From positions 1 through 33,425 of the forward strand of contig JAFGDO010000014.1 of the NCBI GenBank assembly GCA_016932045.1: a DNA stretch of 33,425 nt, in the 5' to 3' direction. Below, piece after piece: positions 14,740 to 22,826 of this stretch (its first letter is position 1; each line of letters begins with the position of its first letter). The notes beneath the pieces are model-generated. The model worked only from the letters and a program-made list of their open reading frames with translations, was not told the origin of the DNA and ran no database searches. The stretch is from Candidatus Dojkabacteria bacterium (GTDB lineage Bacteria; Patescibacteriota; Dojkabacteria; JAHIVN01). The position numbers and the translations under genes are program-made.

Positions 14740-16701
14740 ATGAAATCAAAGAAAACTTTCATTATCATCTTTGTTCTTCTTATTATCCTCTCAGTATTAC
14801 TTTGTTCCTGTGGTGTAGGTACCTACCTAGCATATAATTACTACCGAGATTTTATCGAGGATGGGAAAATGCCAGATGGGAAAAAACCACCTAAAGTTTC
14901 TGATTTAATGGAAACATTTTCAAGTGCAAAAGAATTTGATGATTATGTAGAGAAGCTGGAGGATGATTATAAGAAAGAGTATGAGAAGCAAGAAGCTTCA
15001 GGAGATCAGACACCTTTTGCTGCAATGGGTGATGCAGGGGACGCAACCGCAGAAGAATCAATTACTAATGTTCAGGAAGTAGGTGTGGATGAAGGAGACA
15101 TCGTAAAAGCTTATAAAGATTATCTTGTTGTTCTGCGAAGGGGAAGATTATTTACTATTAAATTAACAAACAGAAATAACGAAGTACTAGAACCTATTTC
15201 GGATATAAAGGCTTATCCTGAAGGTTTTTCACAAGGTACTTGGTATGATGAGATGCTGATCTATAACGATCGAGTTATAGTAGTCGGATATAGCTATGAT
15301 CTTTCAGCAACGGAGCTTGAGTTCTTTAGGATTGACGAAACAGGTCATATAACCCATGAAGCCGGATATTATATTGACTCAAATGATTATTACTCCTCAA
15401 GAAACTATGCAAGCAGACTAGTTGATAATGAGTTAATAATTTACATGCCATACTACCTATTTACATGGGATTATAGTACAGATGATTATAACCGTAAGAT
15501 AGCACTTCCACAAATTAGAGAATGGATAAAGGATAATGAATTAACAGATGGCAAAGATATACTTGATAAAACAGATATCTACAAGCCTATACAGGATACT
15601 CTTGATCCTACTCTTCACACAGTTGTAAGATGCAATCTGGATAGCTCCGAACTTAATTGCAATGCGAAAGCAATCCTCGGACCTTACTCACGGAATTTCT
15701 ACGTTTCTCCTAATGCAATATATGTATGGGTTAGTGAATTGTCCTACTACTGGTTATATGAAGAAGAATCAGGTGAAACAAAGCGACCAGAACTAGATGC
15801 TTATGTATATAGATTTGATCTTGGTAGTGAAACTGCATCTGTACTACAGGCAGACGGAACTCCAATCGACCAATTTTCTTTTAAAGAAGAAGATGGATAT
15901 CTGAATGTTTTAGTAAGAGAAGATAGTGCAGGTGATGCCATGTGGAATCCAGAATTTACCTCAGGTAATCTCGCCCTACTTAGAACCTCACTTGATAACT
16001 TTACAAACGAACCAAACCCAGTATCACCTCGGGACTACACACCACTCCCAGAACCCGAAGGCTACACAGTGCAAAATCGATTTATAGGTGATTATGTGCT
16101 TTATGGATCGGGCAGTAACTGGTACTACGATGAGACAAGTAAGGATACTCTTTATGTGCAAAACTATAAAAAACGAGAGAACACACAAGAGATAGAACTT
16201 ACACATAGTGTCGATAGGATTGAAGTTATGGGAGATGAAGGAGTGGTAATAGGGACCGACAGTAAAGATCTTATATTCAGCTCCATAGAATTATCACAAA
16301 ACGCTGATGTCATAGATACTTATACTGTTTCTGACGCTGTTCAGGGAGAACTACGCAGTCATGGATTTTTCTTCAAAGCAAGTGGTGATAATTCTGGCGG
16401 TGTATTAGGACTGCCAATTAGAAGAGAAGGGGAATCTTATGAGCACCTTTTTGATGATTCAGCCGAAGTAAAATTCCTGAATGTTAGTCATAGGGGTGAA
16501 TTTTCGGGTCTTGGATCTCTTGAAGCCAGTCCTCCTGATAGAGAAGACGATAATTGTGAATTTTCTTGTGTAGATTGGTATGGAAACTCAAGGCCGATTT
16601 TCTACAAAGATAGAATTTTTGCGCTTATGGGATATGAACTTGTTGAAGGCCAGATATCAAGAGAAAGAATAATAGAGATTGATAGGCTGAATTACCTTTG
16701 A
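14740..16701 (+). CDS. Secreted beta-propeller domain lipoprotein
   Basis: The 653-residue protein has an N-terminal hydrophobic segment (about 6-30) ending in LLCSCG, compatible with a lipobox, followed by an acidic helical linker. The signature TNVQEVGVDEGDIVKAYKDY (about 109-128) introduces a beta-propeller domain of the PF09826 type (secreted beta-propeller distantly related to WD40), which continues to the C-terminus. Repeated blade-like units include DYLVVLRRGRLFTIKL and EDGYLNVLVRED. Function is unknown for the family; an extracellular binding or scaffolding role is inferred. The gene is divergent from the lysozyme-like gene and convergent with the YGGT-like gene. A TATACT box lies 23 nt upstream. 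Confidence 0.82.
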   Translation: MKSKKTFIIIFVLLIILSVLLCSCGVGTYLAYNYYRDFIEDGKMPDGKKPPKVSDLMETFSSAKEFDDYVEKLEDDYKKEYEKQEASGDQTPFAAMGDAGDATAEESITNVQEVGVDEGDIVKAYKDYLVVLRRGRLFTIKLTNRNNEVLEPISDIKAYPEGFSQGTWYDEMLIYNDRVIVVGYSYDLSATELEFFRIDETGHITHEAGYYIDSNDYYSSRNYASRLVDNELIIYMPYYLFTWDYSTDDYNRKIALPQIREWIKDNELTDGKDILDKTDIYKPIQDTLDPTLHTVVRCNLDSSELNCNAKAILGPYSRNFYVSPNAIYVWVSELSYYWLYEEESGETKRPELDAYVYRFDLGSETASVLQADGTPIDQFSFKEEDGYLNVLVREDSAGDAMWNPEFTSGNLALLRTSLDNFTNEPNPVSPRDYTPLPEPEGYTVQNRFIGDYVLYGSGSNWYYDETSKDTLYVQNYKKRENTQEIELTHSVDRIEVMGDEGVVIGTDSKDLIFSSIELSQNADVIDTYTVSDAVQGELRSHGFFFKASGDNSGGVLGLPIRREGESYEHLFDDSAEVKFLNVSHRGEFSGLGSLEASPPDREDDNCEFSCVDWYGNSRPIFYKDRIFALMGYELVEGQISRERIIEIDRLNYL

Positions 16702-16741
16702 AACTAGAAACTCAAAATAGATTCACGAGATGCATAATAAT

Positions 16742-16772
16742 GGATGAGTAACTTCTGCTCCCTAACTCATCC
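16742..16772. terminator. Hairpin at convergent gene ends
   Basis: GGATGAGT and ACTCATCC form a perfect 8-bp stem with a 15-nt loop. The stem abuts the stop codon of the YGGT-like gene (16762-16764) and lies 40 nt after the stop of the beta-propeller gene. No T tract follows on either strand. A bidirectional terminator or 3'-end stabiliser is plausible. Confidence 0.45.
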
Positions 16773-17772
16773 CATACGGATCGTTCGCAGTAGTATCTTC
16801 TGATGGAGATTCTTGGTCCAACTGCGACACATCATTCTGAGGATTATCAGGATAAGCAGGCTGTAATGGCTCACTTCCCATTTGCTGTGGCATCTGTTGT
16901 TCTTGATATACCTCACGCTTTGGTTGCTGTCCTGCAACATACTGGTTATCTGTGAATTGCTGCTGTCCTGTACTATCCGCAACAGGTTGTTGGCTAGGAG
17001 CTATTTGCTGCTGCGGTTGCACTTGTTGTGGGCCGGTCGGAGTAGGTTGATAAGATGGTGGAGCTGTAGGAGTTTGCGGTATATTCACATTAATCGTAGA
17101 TGGTTGCTGCATAGGAACTTGCGGAGGAGCAGTCGGTCCAGCACTAACTTGTTGTTCAGGCTTTCTTCCTGCAGGCTGCATCACCAGCTGATCTTCCTTG
17201 AAGATTTCATTTAACAACTTATCAGAAAGGAAGTCCATGATGATTATGAGAATGACAGCAACAAGTGTTGATGTCTCAAAAACTACATTTTCTGATCCAA
17301 AAGTTGGAAGTAATCCCTTGAATGGCTCGTAAACTGGAGAAGAAAGGCCATATAGCAAATTTAAAAAAATACTTCCGCTGGCGCCAAGTAATTTAAAAAT
17401 AACTCTTAGCCCTAGAATAACTTCGGTGATTTTAAAAAAAGTATCTAAGAGATTTCTCAGTCTCTCATTAAATTTCTCCTTAAAAAAACCATAGATGATC
17501 TTAAGGGTAAAAAATCCTATAACTGCATAGATTATCATAGCTATTATTGAGTTTATCTCAAATACAATTCTTCCTGAACCTAGATCAGCTAAAGTAACAT
17601 CGAATGGTCCGAATATCGGTCCCGACAAACCGTACCAGAATTTTACAAAAGCACTTTCTTCGCTTGCACCTATCAATTTAAGAAGAATACGGATAAGAAG
17701 TACGATCTCAAACAGACCGAAAACAAAAAGGAATATTCCTTGTAGAATTTTTTGTACTTGTTTTTTTTCCAT
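16762..17772 (-). CDS. Tandem YGGT-like membrane protein with Gln/Pro-rich tail
   Basis: The first 190 residues contain two copies of a membrane module. LLIRILLKLIGAS followed by YGLSGPIFGPF (about 25-57) is repeated as LGLRVIFKLLGAS followed by YGLSSPVYEPF (about 120-151), each followed by a second hydrophobic helix. This resembles the YGGT/YlmG family, which is linked to membrane organisation and division-site functions in other bacteria; the match is by pattern only. Residues from about 198 to 336 form a low-complexity tail of Gln, Pro and Thr (QPTPTGPQQVQPQQQ), probably disordered and cytoplasmic. It lies downstream of murG on the same strand. Role in the envelope is an inference. Confidence 0.72.
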   Translation of the reverse strand: MEKKQVQKILQGIFLFVFGLFEIVLLIRILLKLIGASEESAFVKFWYGLSGPIFGPFDVTLADLGSGRIVFEINSIIAMIIYAVIGFFTLKIIYGFFKEKFNERLRNLLDTFFKITEVILGLRVIFKLLGASGSIFLNLLYGLSSPVYEPFKGLLPTFGSENVVFETSTLVAVILIIIMDFLSDKLLNEIFKEDQLVMQPAGRKPEQQVSAGPTAPPQVPMQQPSTINVNIPQTPTAPPSYQPTPTGPQQVQPQQQIAPSQQPVADSTGQQQFTDNQYVAGQQPKREVYQEQQMPQQMGSEPLQPAYPDNPQNDVSQLDQESPSEDTTANDPYGMS

Positions 17773-17803
17773 TATGATATATTTGGCAGAATTTAACTAA
17801 CAG

Positions 17804-18973
17804 CTATTTTATCAAATTTAACACTTCCTCTACAATTAAGCTGGCTGCATTTGGTTCGACTTTTTCCTGAGCAAACTTGATTGTTCTTTTCAGTGATTTA
17901 TTATTCACATCCTTATTTCTTGCGATATTTTTCATCAAACTTTCAATAGATTCCAGTAATATACCTGGCTTCAGATCTTTTTCTTCAATAATTCTTGCTA
18001 AGCCTACATTTGCAACCATTTTTGCATTTAAAAGCTGTTCGTTATTTATACTCCACGGGATTGGGATAAGTATGCAGGGCTTTCCTAATGCCAGAAGTTC
18101 TGTAATAATATTAGCACCGGCCCTTGAAATTATAAAATCGGCCTTTGAGAACACCTCACCGATTTCCGACCCAAAGATTGTTCCCCTTACAATATATACC
18201 CCCTTGGTTTTTCCTATCAGTGACTTTGCAAATCGGTCGGCTTTCTCGAAATCCCTAGTTACTGTTGTCAAACCTGTCTGATGAATTACATTGTACTTTT
18301 TCAATAACTTCTCAATGATCTCAAAAACACTTATATTTATGATATGAGCACCTTGATTACCTCCAGTGATATAAATGGTTTTAACTTTATCATTAACAAA
18401 GAAACTATTTGTAGCGACATTCAAGACATTCTTTCTTACAGGATTACCTGTTAACTTTACCCTGGACTTTTTGAAGAACTTCGCAGATTCACCCCATGAG
18501 ATCAAAGTTTTGTTTGCAAATTTGGATATAACCCTATTCGCAAGACCAACTACGACGGTCTGCTCATGAGTTACCGAAGGAATTTGCAAAACTCTAGAAA
18601 GAATTACTATTGGAACAGCAATATAACCCCCGAAAGAAATCACTGCAGAGGGACGCTCTTTTATAAGTATGCAAAGCACCTGAAGGAACCCAAAGGGTAT
18701 CCGAATAAGATTAAGGACAAAATCTAAAAACGAAGAGAAGTTGTTAAATCTAATTACCTTTCCTGTAGTTATATTTTTAAAAGGAATTCCTAAGTCAGTA
18801 CTAACTACATTATACTCTGCACTAAACTCCTCGTCCTTTTCCATGGTTTTTTTACGTCCGACCCAGACAAAATTTGTAAATCCCCTTGACTTTAATTCTT
18901 CTATTACTGCTAATGCCGGAGTTAAATGTCCTCCCGTAATTAGAAACTTATGATTTTTATCTTCCTCTTTCAT
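17804..18973 (-). CDS. murG: UDP-GlcNAc:lipid I GlcNAc transferase
   Basis: MurG adds GlcNAc to lipid I to make lipid II on the cytoplasmic face of the membrane. Signatures are the N-terminal loop ITGGHLTPALAV (a shortened GGTGGHxxP), SFGGYIAVP, HEQTVVVGLANR, LTGNPVRKNV, ITGGNQGAHIIN, and the donor-binding block SRAGANIITELLALGKPCILIPIPWSINNEQLLNA. The length of 389 residues is slightly above usual. The first lobe keeps the membrane-contacting hydrophobic patch (LNLIRIPFGFLQVL). A TATAAT box 8 nt from the ATG indicates a leaderless transcript. With FtsW and MurT/GatD it covers the late lipid II pathway in this window. Confidence 0.95.
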   Translation of the reverse strand: MKEEDKNHKFLITGGHLTPALAVIEELKSRGFTNFVWVGRKKTMEKDEEFSAEYNVVSTDLGIPFKNITTGKVIRFNNFSSFLDFVLNLIRIPFGFLQVLCILIKERPSAVISFGGYIAVPIVILSRVLQIPSVTHEQTVVVGLANRVISKFANKTLISWGESAKFFKKSRVKLTGNPVRKNVLNVATNSFFVNDKVKTIYITGGNQGAHIINISVFEIIEKLLKKYNVIHQTGLTTVTRDFEKADRFAKSLIGKTKGVYIVRGTIFGSEIGEVFSKADFIISRAGANIITELLALGKPCILIPIPWSINNEQLLNAKMVANVGLARIIEEKDLKPGILLESIESLMKNIARNKDVNNKSLKRTIKFAQEKVEPNAASLIVEEVLNLIK

Positions 18974-18981
18974 ACTTAAAC

Positions 18982-18987
18982 ATTATA
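18982..18987 (-). promoter_or_regulatory. -10 box 8 nt from murG start (leaderless)
   Basis: On the minus strand TATAAT is followed by GTTTAAGT and then the murG ATG. A start point 6-7 nt downstream of the box would give a leader of 1-2 nt. No Shine-Dalgarno is present. Confidence 0.55.
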
Positions 18988-19108
18988 CTGTCATATTTAT
19001 ATGTTGTCGACTTATGAAGAAGCAGACAGAATGTAGCTAACTGCTAATAGCAAAAAGGGGAAGTAATAGATGATAGATATGAGTTGGGAGTTAAATGATT
19101 CAAGATTG

Positions 19109-19147
19109 CTGCCTGCCGTATAATACGTAGACTGCAGGTGAGGCAGG
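19109..19147. repeat. Larger GCCTGCC/GGCAGG palindromic element next to heptamer array
   Basis: CTGCCTGCC (19109-19117) and GGCAGG (19142-19147) are complementary arms around a core with the small dyad CGTAT-A-ATACG. The element interrupts a heptamer-like context: ATTCAAG lies before it and ATTGAAG units after it. The arms match the 20-bp palindromes at 5445, 6639 and 26834, so this may be a longer member of that family. Confidence 0.45.
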
Positions 19148-19150
19148 TAG

Positions 19151-19213
19151 ATTGAAGATTGAAGATTGAAGATTGATAATTGATAATTATTAATTGTTAA
19201 TTATCAATTGTTA
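19151..19213. repeat. Nine-unit heptamer array
   Basis: Nine contiguous 7-nt units read ATTGAAG three times, ATTGATA twice, then ATTATTA, ATTGTTA, ATTATCA and ATTGTTA. The 3' part also forms the inverted repeat AATTGATAATT/AATTATCAATT. It lies 5 nt from the stop codon of the ABC permease gene and may act as its 3' end. Confidence 0.7.
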
Positions 19214-19218
19214 GTGGG

Positions 19219-20568
19219 TTATTCATAACGAAGAGCATCAACAGGGTCAAGTCTTGAGGCTCTTAAAGCAGGATAAATTCCGGCAATCGTTGACACACCA
19301 ACTGATATAACAAGTCCCAGCAAAAGAAGAGGAGAAACATTAGAAAGATCAAGAGTTTCAAATGTCGAAAGAATTGTTTTATGCCCCCATATATTTAGAA
19401 TCTCAGAAATACCAAATCCCAAGCCAATTCCTAAAATTCCTCCAAAAAATCCAATTAGCGATGCCTCAATTGTAAAAAGTAAGGCAATACTTCTTCGGGT
19501 TGCACCTATAGCCTTCATGACACCTATTTCCCGTGTTCTCTCATAAACAGCCATTATAAGAGTATTTAGAATTCCAAGAGAAGAAACAGCCATTGCAAGT
19601 ATGCCGAATGATGAAAAAATAATAGTGATAACTCCGAACATATCATCCATCACATCCTTATTATCTTCATATGACCTTGCCATAAAACCTAGTTCTTCAA
19701 TATCAGCCTTTACTTGACCTGCTAAAGAAGGATCAGTTAGTTCAACTGCCACATAACCTCTATCAGTATCTTCATCAGTCATGATTTTATCATTATCTTT
19801 CGCAAATTTAGTCATCTCCAAAGCATCTTGGTACGGGACAAAGATAACTGAAGAAAGTATGGTTTTTTCAGAGATTCCAACTATCTCAAATTCGAAATAC
19901 TTATCTTCGGCATCTTGAGGTGTACTTGTAGAAAAACCCATCATGCCGCTGGCAGCTTGAGGTAATGATGTTTGGGTAACATGCAAGTAAATCTTTTTAC
20001 CGATAAGTTCGTCCGGATCATCAACCCCAAAAGATTCCATAAACTGGTTCGCTATAACTACTTTCCCCTGATCGTCATCATTAACATAATCACCAGCAAC
20101 AAGATCCAGATTCTTCAGTACAAAATTAGGATAGTAAAATACAAACCCAGCTTTAATCCTTTGTTCACTCTCTTCTAGTTTTACATAATCTACACTTGGA
20201 AAAAGTGATTCATAAACATTTGCAACACCATCAATAGCCTTCATATTATCAATATCGTGATCTTTAAAACTTCCAAACTCCCAGTCAAAACTACCCTGGT
20301 CTTCATCTGTATACTCTTCCGGAGCTTTCCCTAGCCCGCTCAAAATATCCATACCAGGCCTATCTTTCGTAGGATAGACTTCAATTAGACGATCCGAGTT
20401 TAGGGTATTAAATTGCATATCAAAAAATTTCTCAAAGCCAGGAATAACAGCATAAACAATAGAGATAAGAGTAGCTCCTATGACAATCGAGAAAATTGTA
20501 AGCAGTGTCCGTAGTTTCTGACGAAACAAATTCTGAAATGAAATTTTTATTATATCTCCAATTTTCAT
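19219..20568 (-). CDS. ABC transporter permease, MacB/FtsX type
   Basis: This 449-residue protein has the MacB/FtsX architecture. A first membrane helix near residues 20-45 (LRTLLTIFSIVIGATLISIVY) is followed by a large extracytoplasmic domain of about 250 residues. Three C-terminal helices form the FtsX core (SSFGILAMAVSSLGILNTLIMAVYERTREIGVMKAIGA and what follows). The segment TREIGVMKAIGATRRSI is the typical coupling region. It is translated 70 nt downstream of its ATPase. In monoderms such pairs export peptides or act as mechanotransmitters across the membrane; the substrate here is unknown. The start follows family convention (MKIGDIIKISFQNLFRQKLRT). Confidence 0.92.
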   Translation of the reverse strand: MKIGDIIKISFQNLFRQKLRTLLTIFSIVIGATLISIVYAVIPGFEKFFDMQFNTLNSDRLIEVYPTKDRPGMDILSGLGKAPEEYTDEDQGSFDWEFGSFKDHDIDNMKAIDGVANVYESLFPSVDYVKLEESEQRIKAGFVFYYPNFVLKNLDLVAGDYVNDDDQGKVVIANQFMESFGVDDPDELIGKKIYLHVTQTSLPQAASGMMGFSTSTPQDAEDKYFEFEIVGISEKTILSSVIFVPYQDALEMTKFAKDNDKIMTDEDTDRGYVAVELTDPSLAGQVKADIEELGFMARSYEDNKDVMDDMFGVITIIFSSFGILAMAVSSLGILNTLIMAVYERTREIGVMKAIGATRRSIALLFTIEASLIGFFGGILGIGLGFGISEILNIWGHKTILSTFETLDLSNVSPLLLLGLVISVGVSTIAGIYPALRASRLDPVDALRYE

Positions 20569-20638
20569 AACTTAGTATGTAAATAACTTCAATACGATTT
20601 TGTCTAACAATTTAATCGATTAATCATATCCCCTAAAT

Positions 20639-21349
20639 TTAATCCGTATGCTCCTTTACAATGTCCCCCTTCCCATTCCTGACATCTTCCACAATCTTTC
20701 CATCAAGAATTCTAAGTATTCTATCGGCTTTATGAGCTATCCGATCGTCGTGAGTAACAACTATAATGGTAACTCCCATATTTTCTTTGAGGCTCCTAAG
20801 CAATTCTATAATCTTCTCTCCGGATTTACTATCCAGATTCCCTGTAGGTTCATCAGCAAGTATAATATTTGGTGAATTGACTATCGCACGAGCTATACAA
20901 ACCCGCTGTTGTTGTCCTCCGGAAAGTTCTGTTGGTTTATGTGATAATCGTTGTTCCAGTCCTACTTTTCTCAGTGCATCTTTAGCTCTTTCCTGACGTT
21001 CTTTTTTTGCGATTCCGGAAAAAATAAGCGGTAATTCAACATTTTCTAAAGCTGAATACTTCGGCTGGAGATTAAATTGCTGAAATATAAATCCAATTGT
21101 TGAATTCCTATATCTTGCAAGTTCTTTATCCTTAAGCTTTCCAAGATTCTGCTCACCTACATTTATTTCACCCTTATCCAATGTATCAAGCCCTCCAATC
21201 ATGTGAAGAAGTGTTGATTTACCACTTCCAGAAGGACCTATAATTGCAATTAACTCTCCATCTTGGACATCAAAAGAAACGCCATCAAGTGCACGAATCT
21301 CTTCGCCTCCTAATCGATAAATTTTATAAGCTTCTTTAATACTAATCAT
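20639..21349 (-). CDS. ABC transporter ATPase, MacB/LolD type
   Basis: The 236-residue ATPase carries Walker A IIGPSGSGKSTLLHM (about 37-51), the Q-loop FIFQQFNLQPKYSALENVELPL, the signature LSGGQQQRVCIARAI, Walker B IILADEPTGNLDS, and the H-loop VVTHDD. Length and motifs fit the LolD/MacB ATPase group, which powers FtsX-like permeases. It is the first gene of a two-gene operon with the permease at 19219-20568. A TATATT box lies 13 nt upstream of the ATG. The C-terminal end is slightly extended with charged residues. Confidence 0.95.
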   Translation of the reverse strand: MISIKEAYKIYRLGGEEIRALDGVSFDVQDGELIAIIGPSGSGKSTLLHMIGGLDTLDKGEINVGEQNLGKLKDKELARYRNSTIGFIFQQFNLQPKYSALENVELPLIFSGIAKKERQERAKDALRKVGLEQRLSHKPTELSGGQQQRVCIARAIVNSPNIILADEPTGNLDSKSGEKIIELLRSLKENMGVTIIVVTHDDRIAHKADRILRILDGKIVEDVRNGKGDIVKEHTD

Positions 21350-21414
21350 AATTCGAGTACATAATATAGCACATCACACACTAAACTTCCATATTTTTCC
21401 TCTATACTTCTCGG

Positions 21415-21494
21415 CTACTCAACAATCTAACCATCTTACTATCCAGCTATCAACCTATCCAACTACCCAGCCATTAAACAATGTACCAGTCTAC
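21415..21494. repeat. Ten-unit octamer array between ftsW and ABC operon
   Basis: Ten in-register 8-nt units read CTACTCAA, CAATCTAA, CCATCTTA, CTATCCAG, CTATCAAC, CTATCCAA, CTACCCAG, CCATTAAA, CAATGTAC and CAGTCTAC. This is the longest octamer array in the window, has no palindromic insertion, and lies downstream of the ftsW stop codon and upstream of the ABC ATPase promoter. Confidence 0.65.
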
Positions 21495-21538
21495 AAGTTA
21501 CTAGGTACAATCTAGCAATACAGATATCTATTTTGCTA

Positions 21539-22738
21539 TCACCTTTCCTTACTCGAGTACCTACTTACATTCAAAAGTATCCCTACTCCAACAAGAACGA
21601 CCACCATAGAACTACCACCATACGAGAAAAAAGGTAAGGGAATACCTGTAAGCGGACCGAGTGCTATATTAGCGGCGATGTTTAAGAATGTCTGAAGTCC
21701 TATCCAGACTGTGATACCCATTGCAAGAAGCGACCCAAGTCTGTCTGGAGCATTTTGAGCAATTCTTATTCCCCTCGAGATAAAAAGTAAAAAAGCGAGA
21801 ATCAAAACGAAATCTCCAACAAAACCGAATTCTTCAGCAAAAACAGCAAATATGGTATCTGTAAAAGCGCTATTCCCAACAAGATAAAAGAACTTCTGTC
21901 TTGACTCACCAAAACCAACCCCAAATAAACCACCTGAGCCGATGGCAATAAGTACCTGATTTATCTGATATCCAGCTCCCCATGGATCAGGAACATTCCC
22001 ACTTTTTAAGGTCTCCATAAACGTCTGGACTCTTCGCAATCGGTATGGAGAAATAATAGCAGCAACAATTCCTACAGCAAACATCAGTGTTATAATTAGG
22101 AATGAGCCAATAGTATGGATTATGTCAGTACCGGATATGAAGTAAACCACAAGTGCAGTTGCACCTACTACGGCAGTTGTTCCAAGATCCGGCTCAACTA
22201 CTATTAAAAAACAAATAAGCATAAGAATGATTCCGAAAGGCAACAATTCATTCCTTAGGTGATCCCTAAGAGCTTCTTTTAAGTTTCCTACTCTTTGTTT
22301 TTGCTTTGAGAGCCAGCAAGCAAGATAGATTGTAAACGTTAACTTAGCAAGTTCAGAAGGTTGAATATTAAATGAACCAAAATTGATCCATCTGCGGCTA
22401 CCAAATATAATAGGACCGGCAATTACAACTATAGCTAGTAAGACGATAGTTGTCACAATAGCAGGTATAATCAATTTAGGATAATTGTGGTAATCAAAGA
22501 AATAAGCAAAGGTTGCAAAAAAAGTACCAATTCCAACCCACATAAGTTGAAGTTTTAGAAAACGGAATTGATCTCCAAAATTTTCAGCTGCAACAATAAC
22601 ACTGGCATCGTACACCATGACGACTCCGAAAATAGTAAGGATTGCTACTATAGCAAGAAGTAGAAAGTCAGGGGAACCTTCAGTAAATAACCTTGATTTT
22701 GTACGCTGTAAAAAATTCTTCCTGCGTTTATTCATCAT
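21539..22738 (-). CDS. ftsW: Lipid II polymerase FtsW (SEDS family)
   Basis: FtsW polymerises lipid II into glycan strands at the septum together with a partner transpeptidase. The approximately 400-residue protein has ten or so hydrophobic segments. Family motifs are RRWINFGSFNIQPSELAKL (membrane loop with the conserved Arg-Trp), PYRLRRVQTFM, GSGGLFGVGFGESRQKFFYL, FAVFAEEFGFVG, and the C-terminal GIPLPFFSYGGSSM. I start at the ATG at 22738 (or the adjacent one at 22735), not at the TTG at 22774 used by the ORF track. A TATACA box lies 9 nt before the ATG. RodA is the alternative assignment; the SEDS subfamilies are hard to separate by eye. Confidence 0.92.
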   Translation of the reverse strand: MMNKRRKNFLQRTKSRLFTEGSPDFLLLAIVAILTIFGVVMVYDASVIVAAENFGDQFRFLKLQLMWVGIGTFFATFAYFFDYHNYPKLIIPAIVTTIVLLAIVVIAGPIIFGSRRWINFGSFNIQPSELAKLTFTIYLACWLSKQKQRVGNLKEALRDHLRNELLPFGIILMLICFLIVVEPDLGTTAVVGATALVVYFISGTDIIHTIGSFLIITLMFAVGIVAAIISPYRLRRVQTFMETLKSGNVPDPWGAGYQINQVLIAIGSGGLFGVGFGESRQKFFYLVGNSAFTDTIFAVFAEEFGFVGDFVLILAFLLFISRGIRIAQNAPDRLGSLLAMGITVWIGLQTFLNIAANIALGPLTGIPLPFFSYGGSSMVVVLVGVGILLNVSRYSSKER

Positions 22739-22810
22739 AAATTCATTGTATATTAGAAACTTATGATCTTGCAAATTTAATTATACATTCGACATATAGC
22801 TTTTATCTGA

Positions 22811-22816
22811 TATAAT
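22811..22816 (+). promoter_or_regulatory. Extended -10 box 10 nt from orphan gene start
   Basis: TGA-TATAAT is followed by 10 nt and the ATG at 22827. The expected leader is about 3-4 nt, and no Shine-Dalgarno is seen. Confidence 0.6.
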
Positions 22817-22826
22817 ACTATCGGCC

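Noticed and set aside
19151-21494. CRISPR array candidates at the repeat regions
   Set aside because: Units are 7-8 nt, contiguous and degenerate, without spacers, and no cas genes are present.
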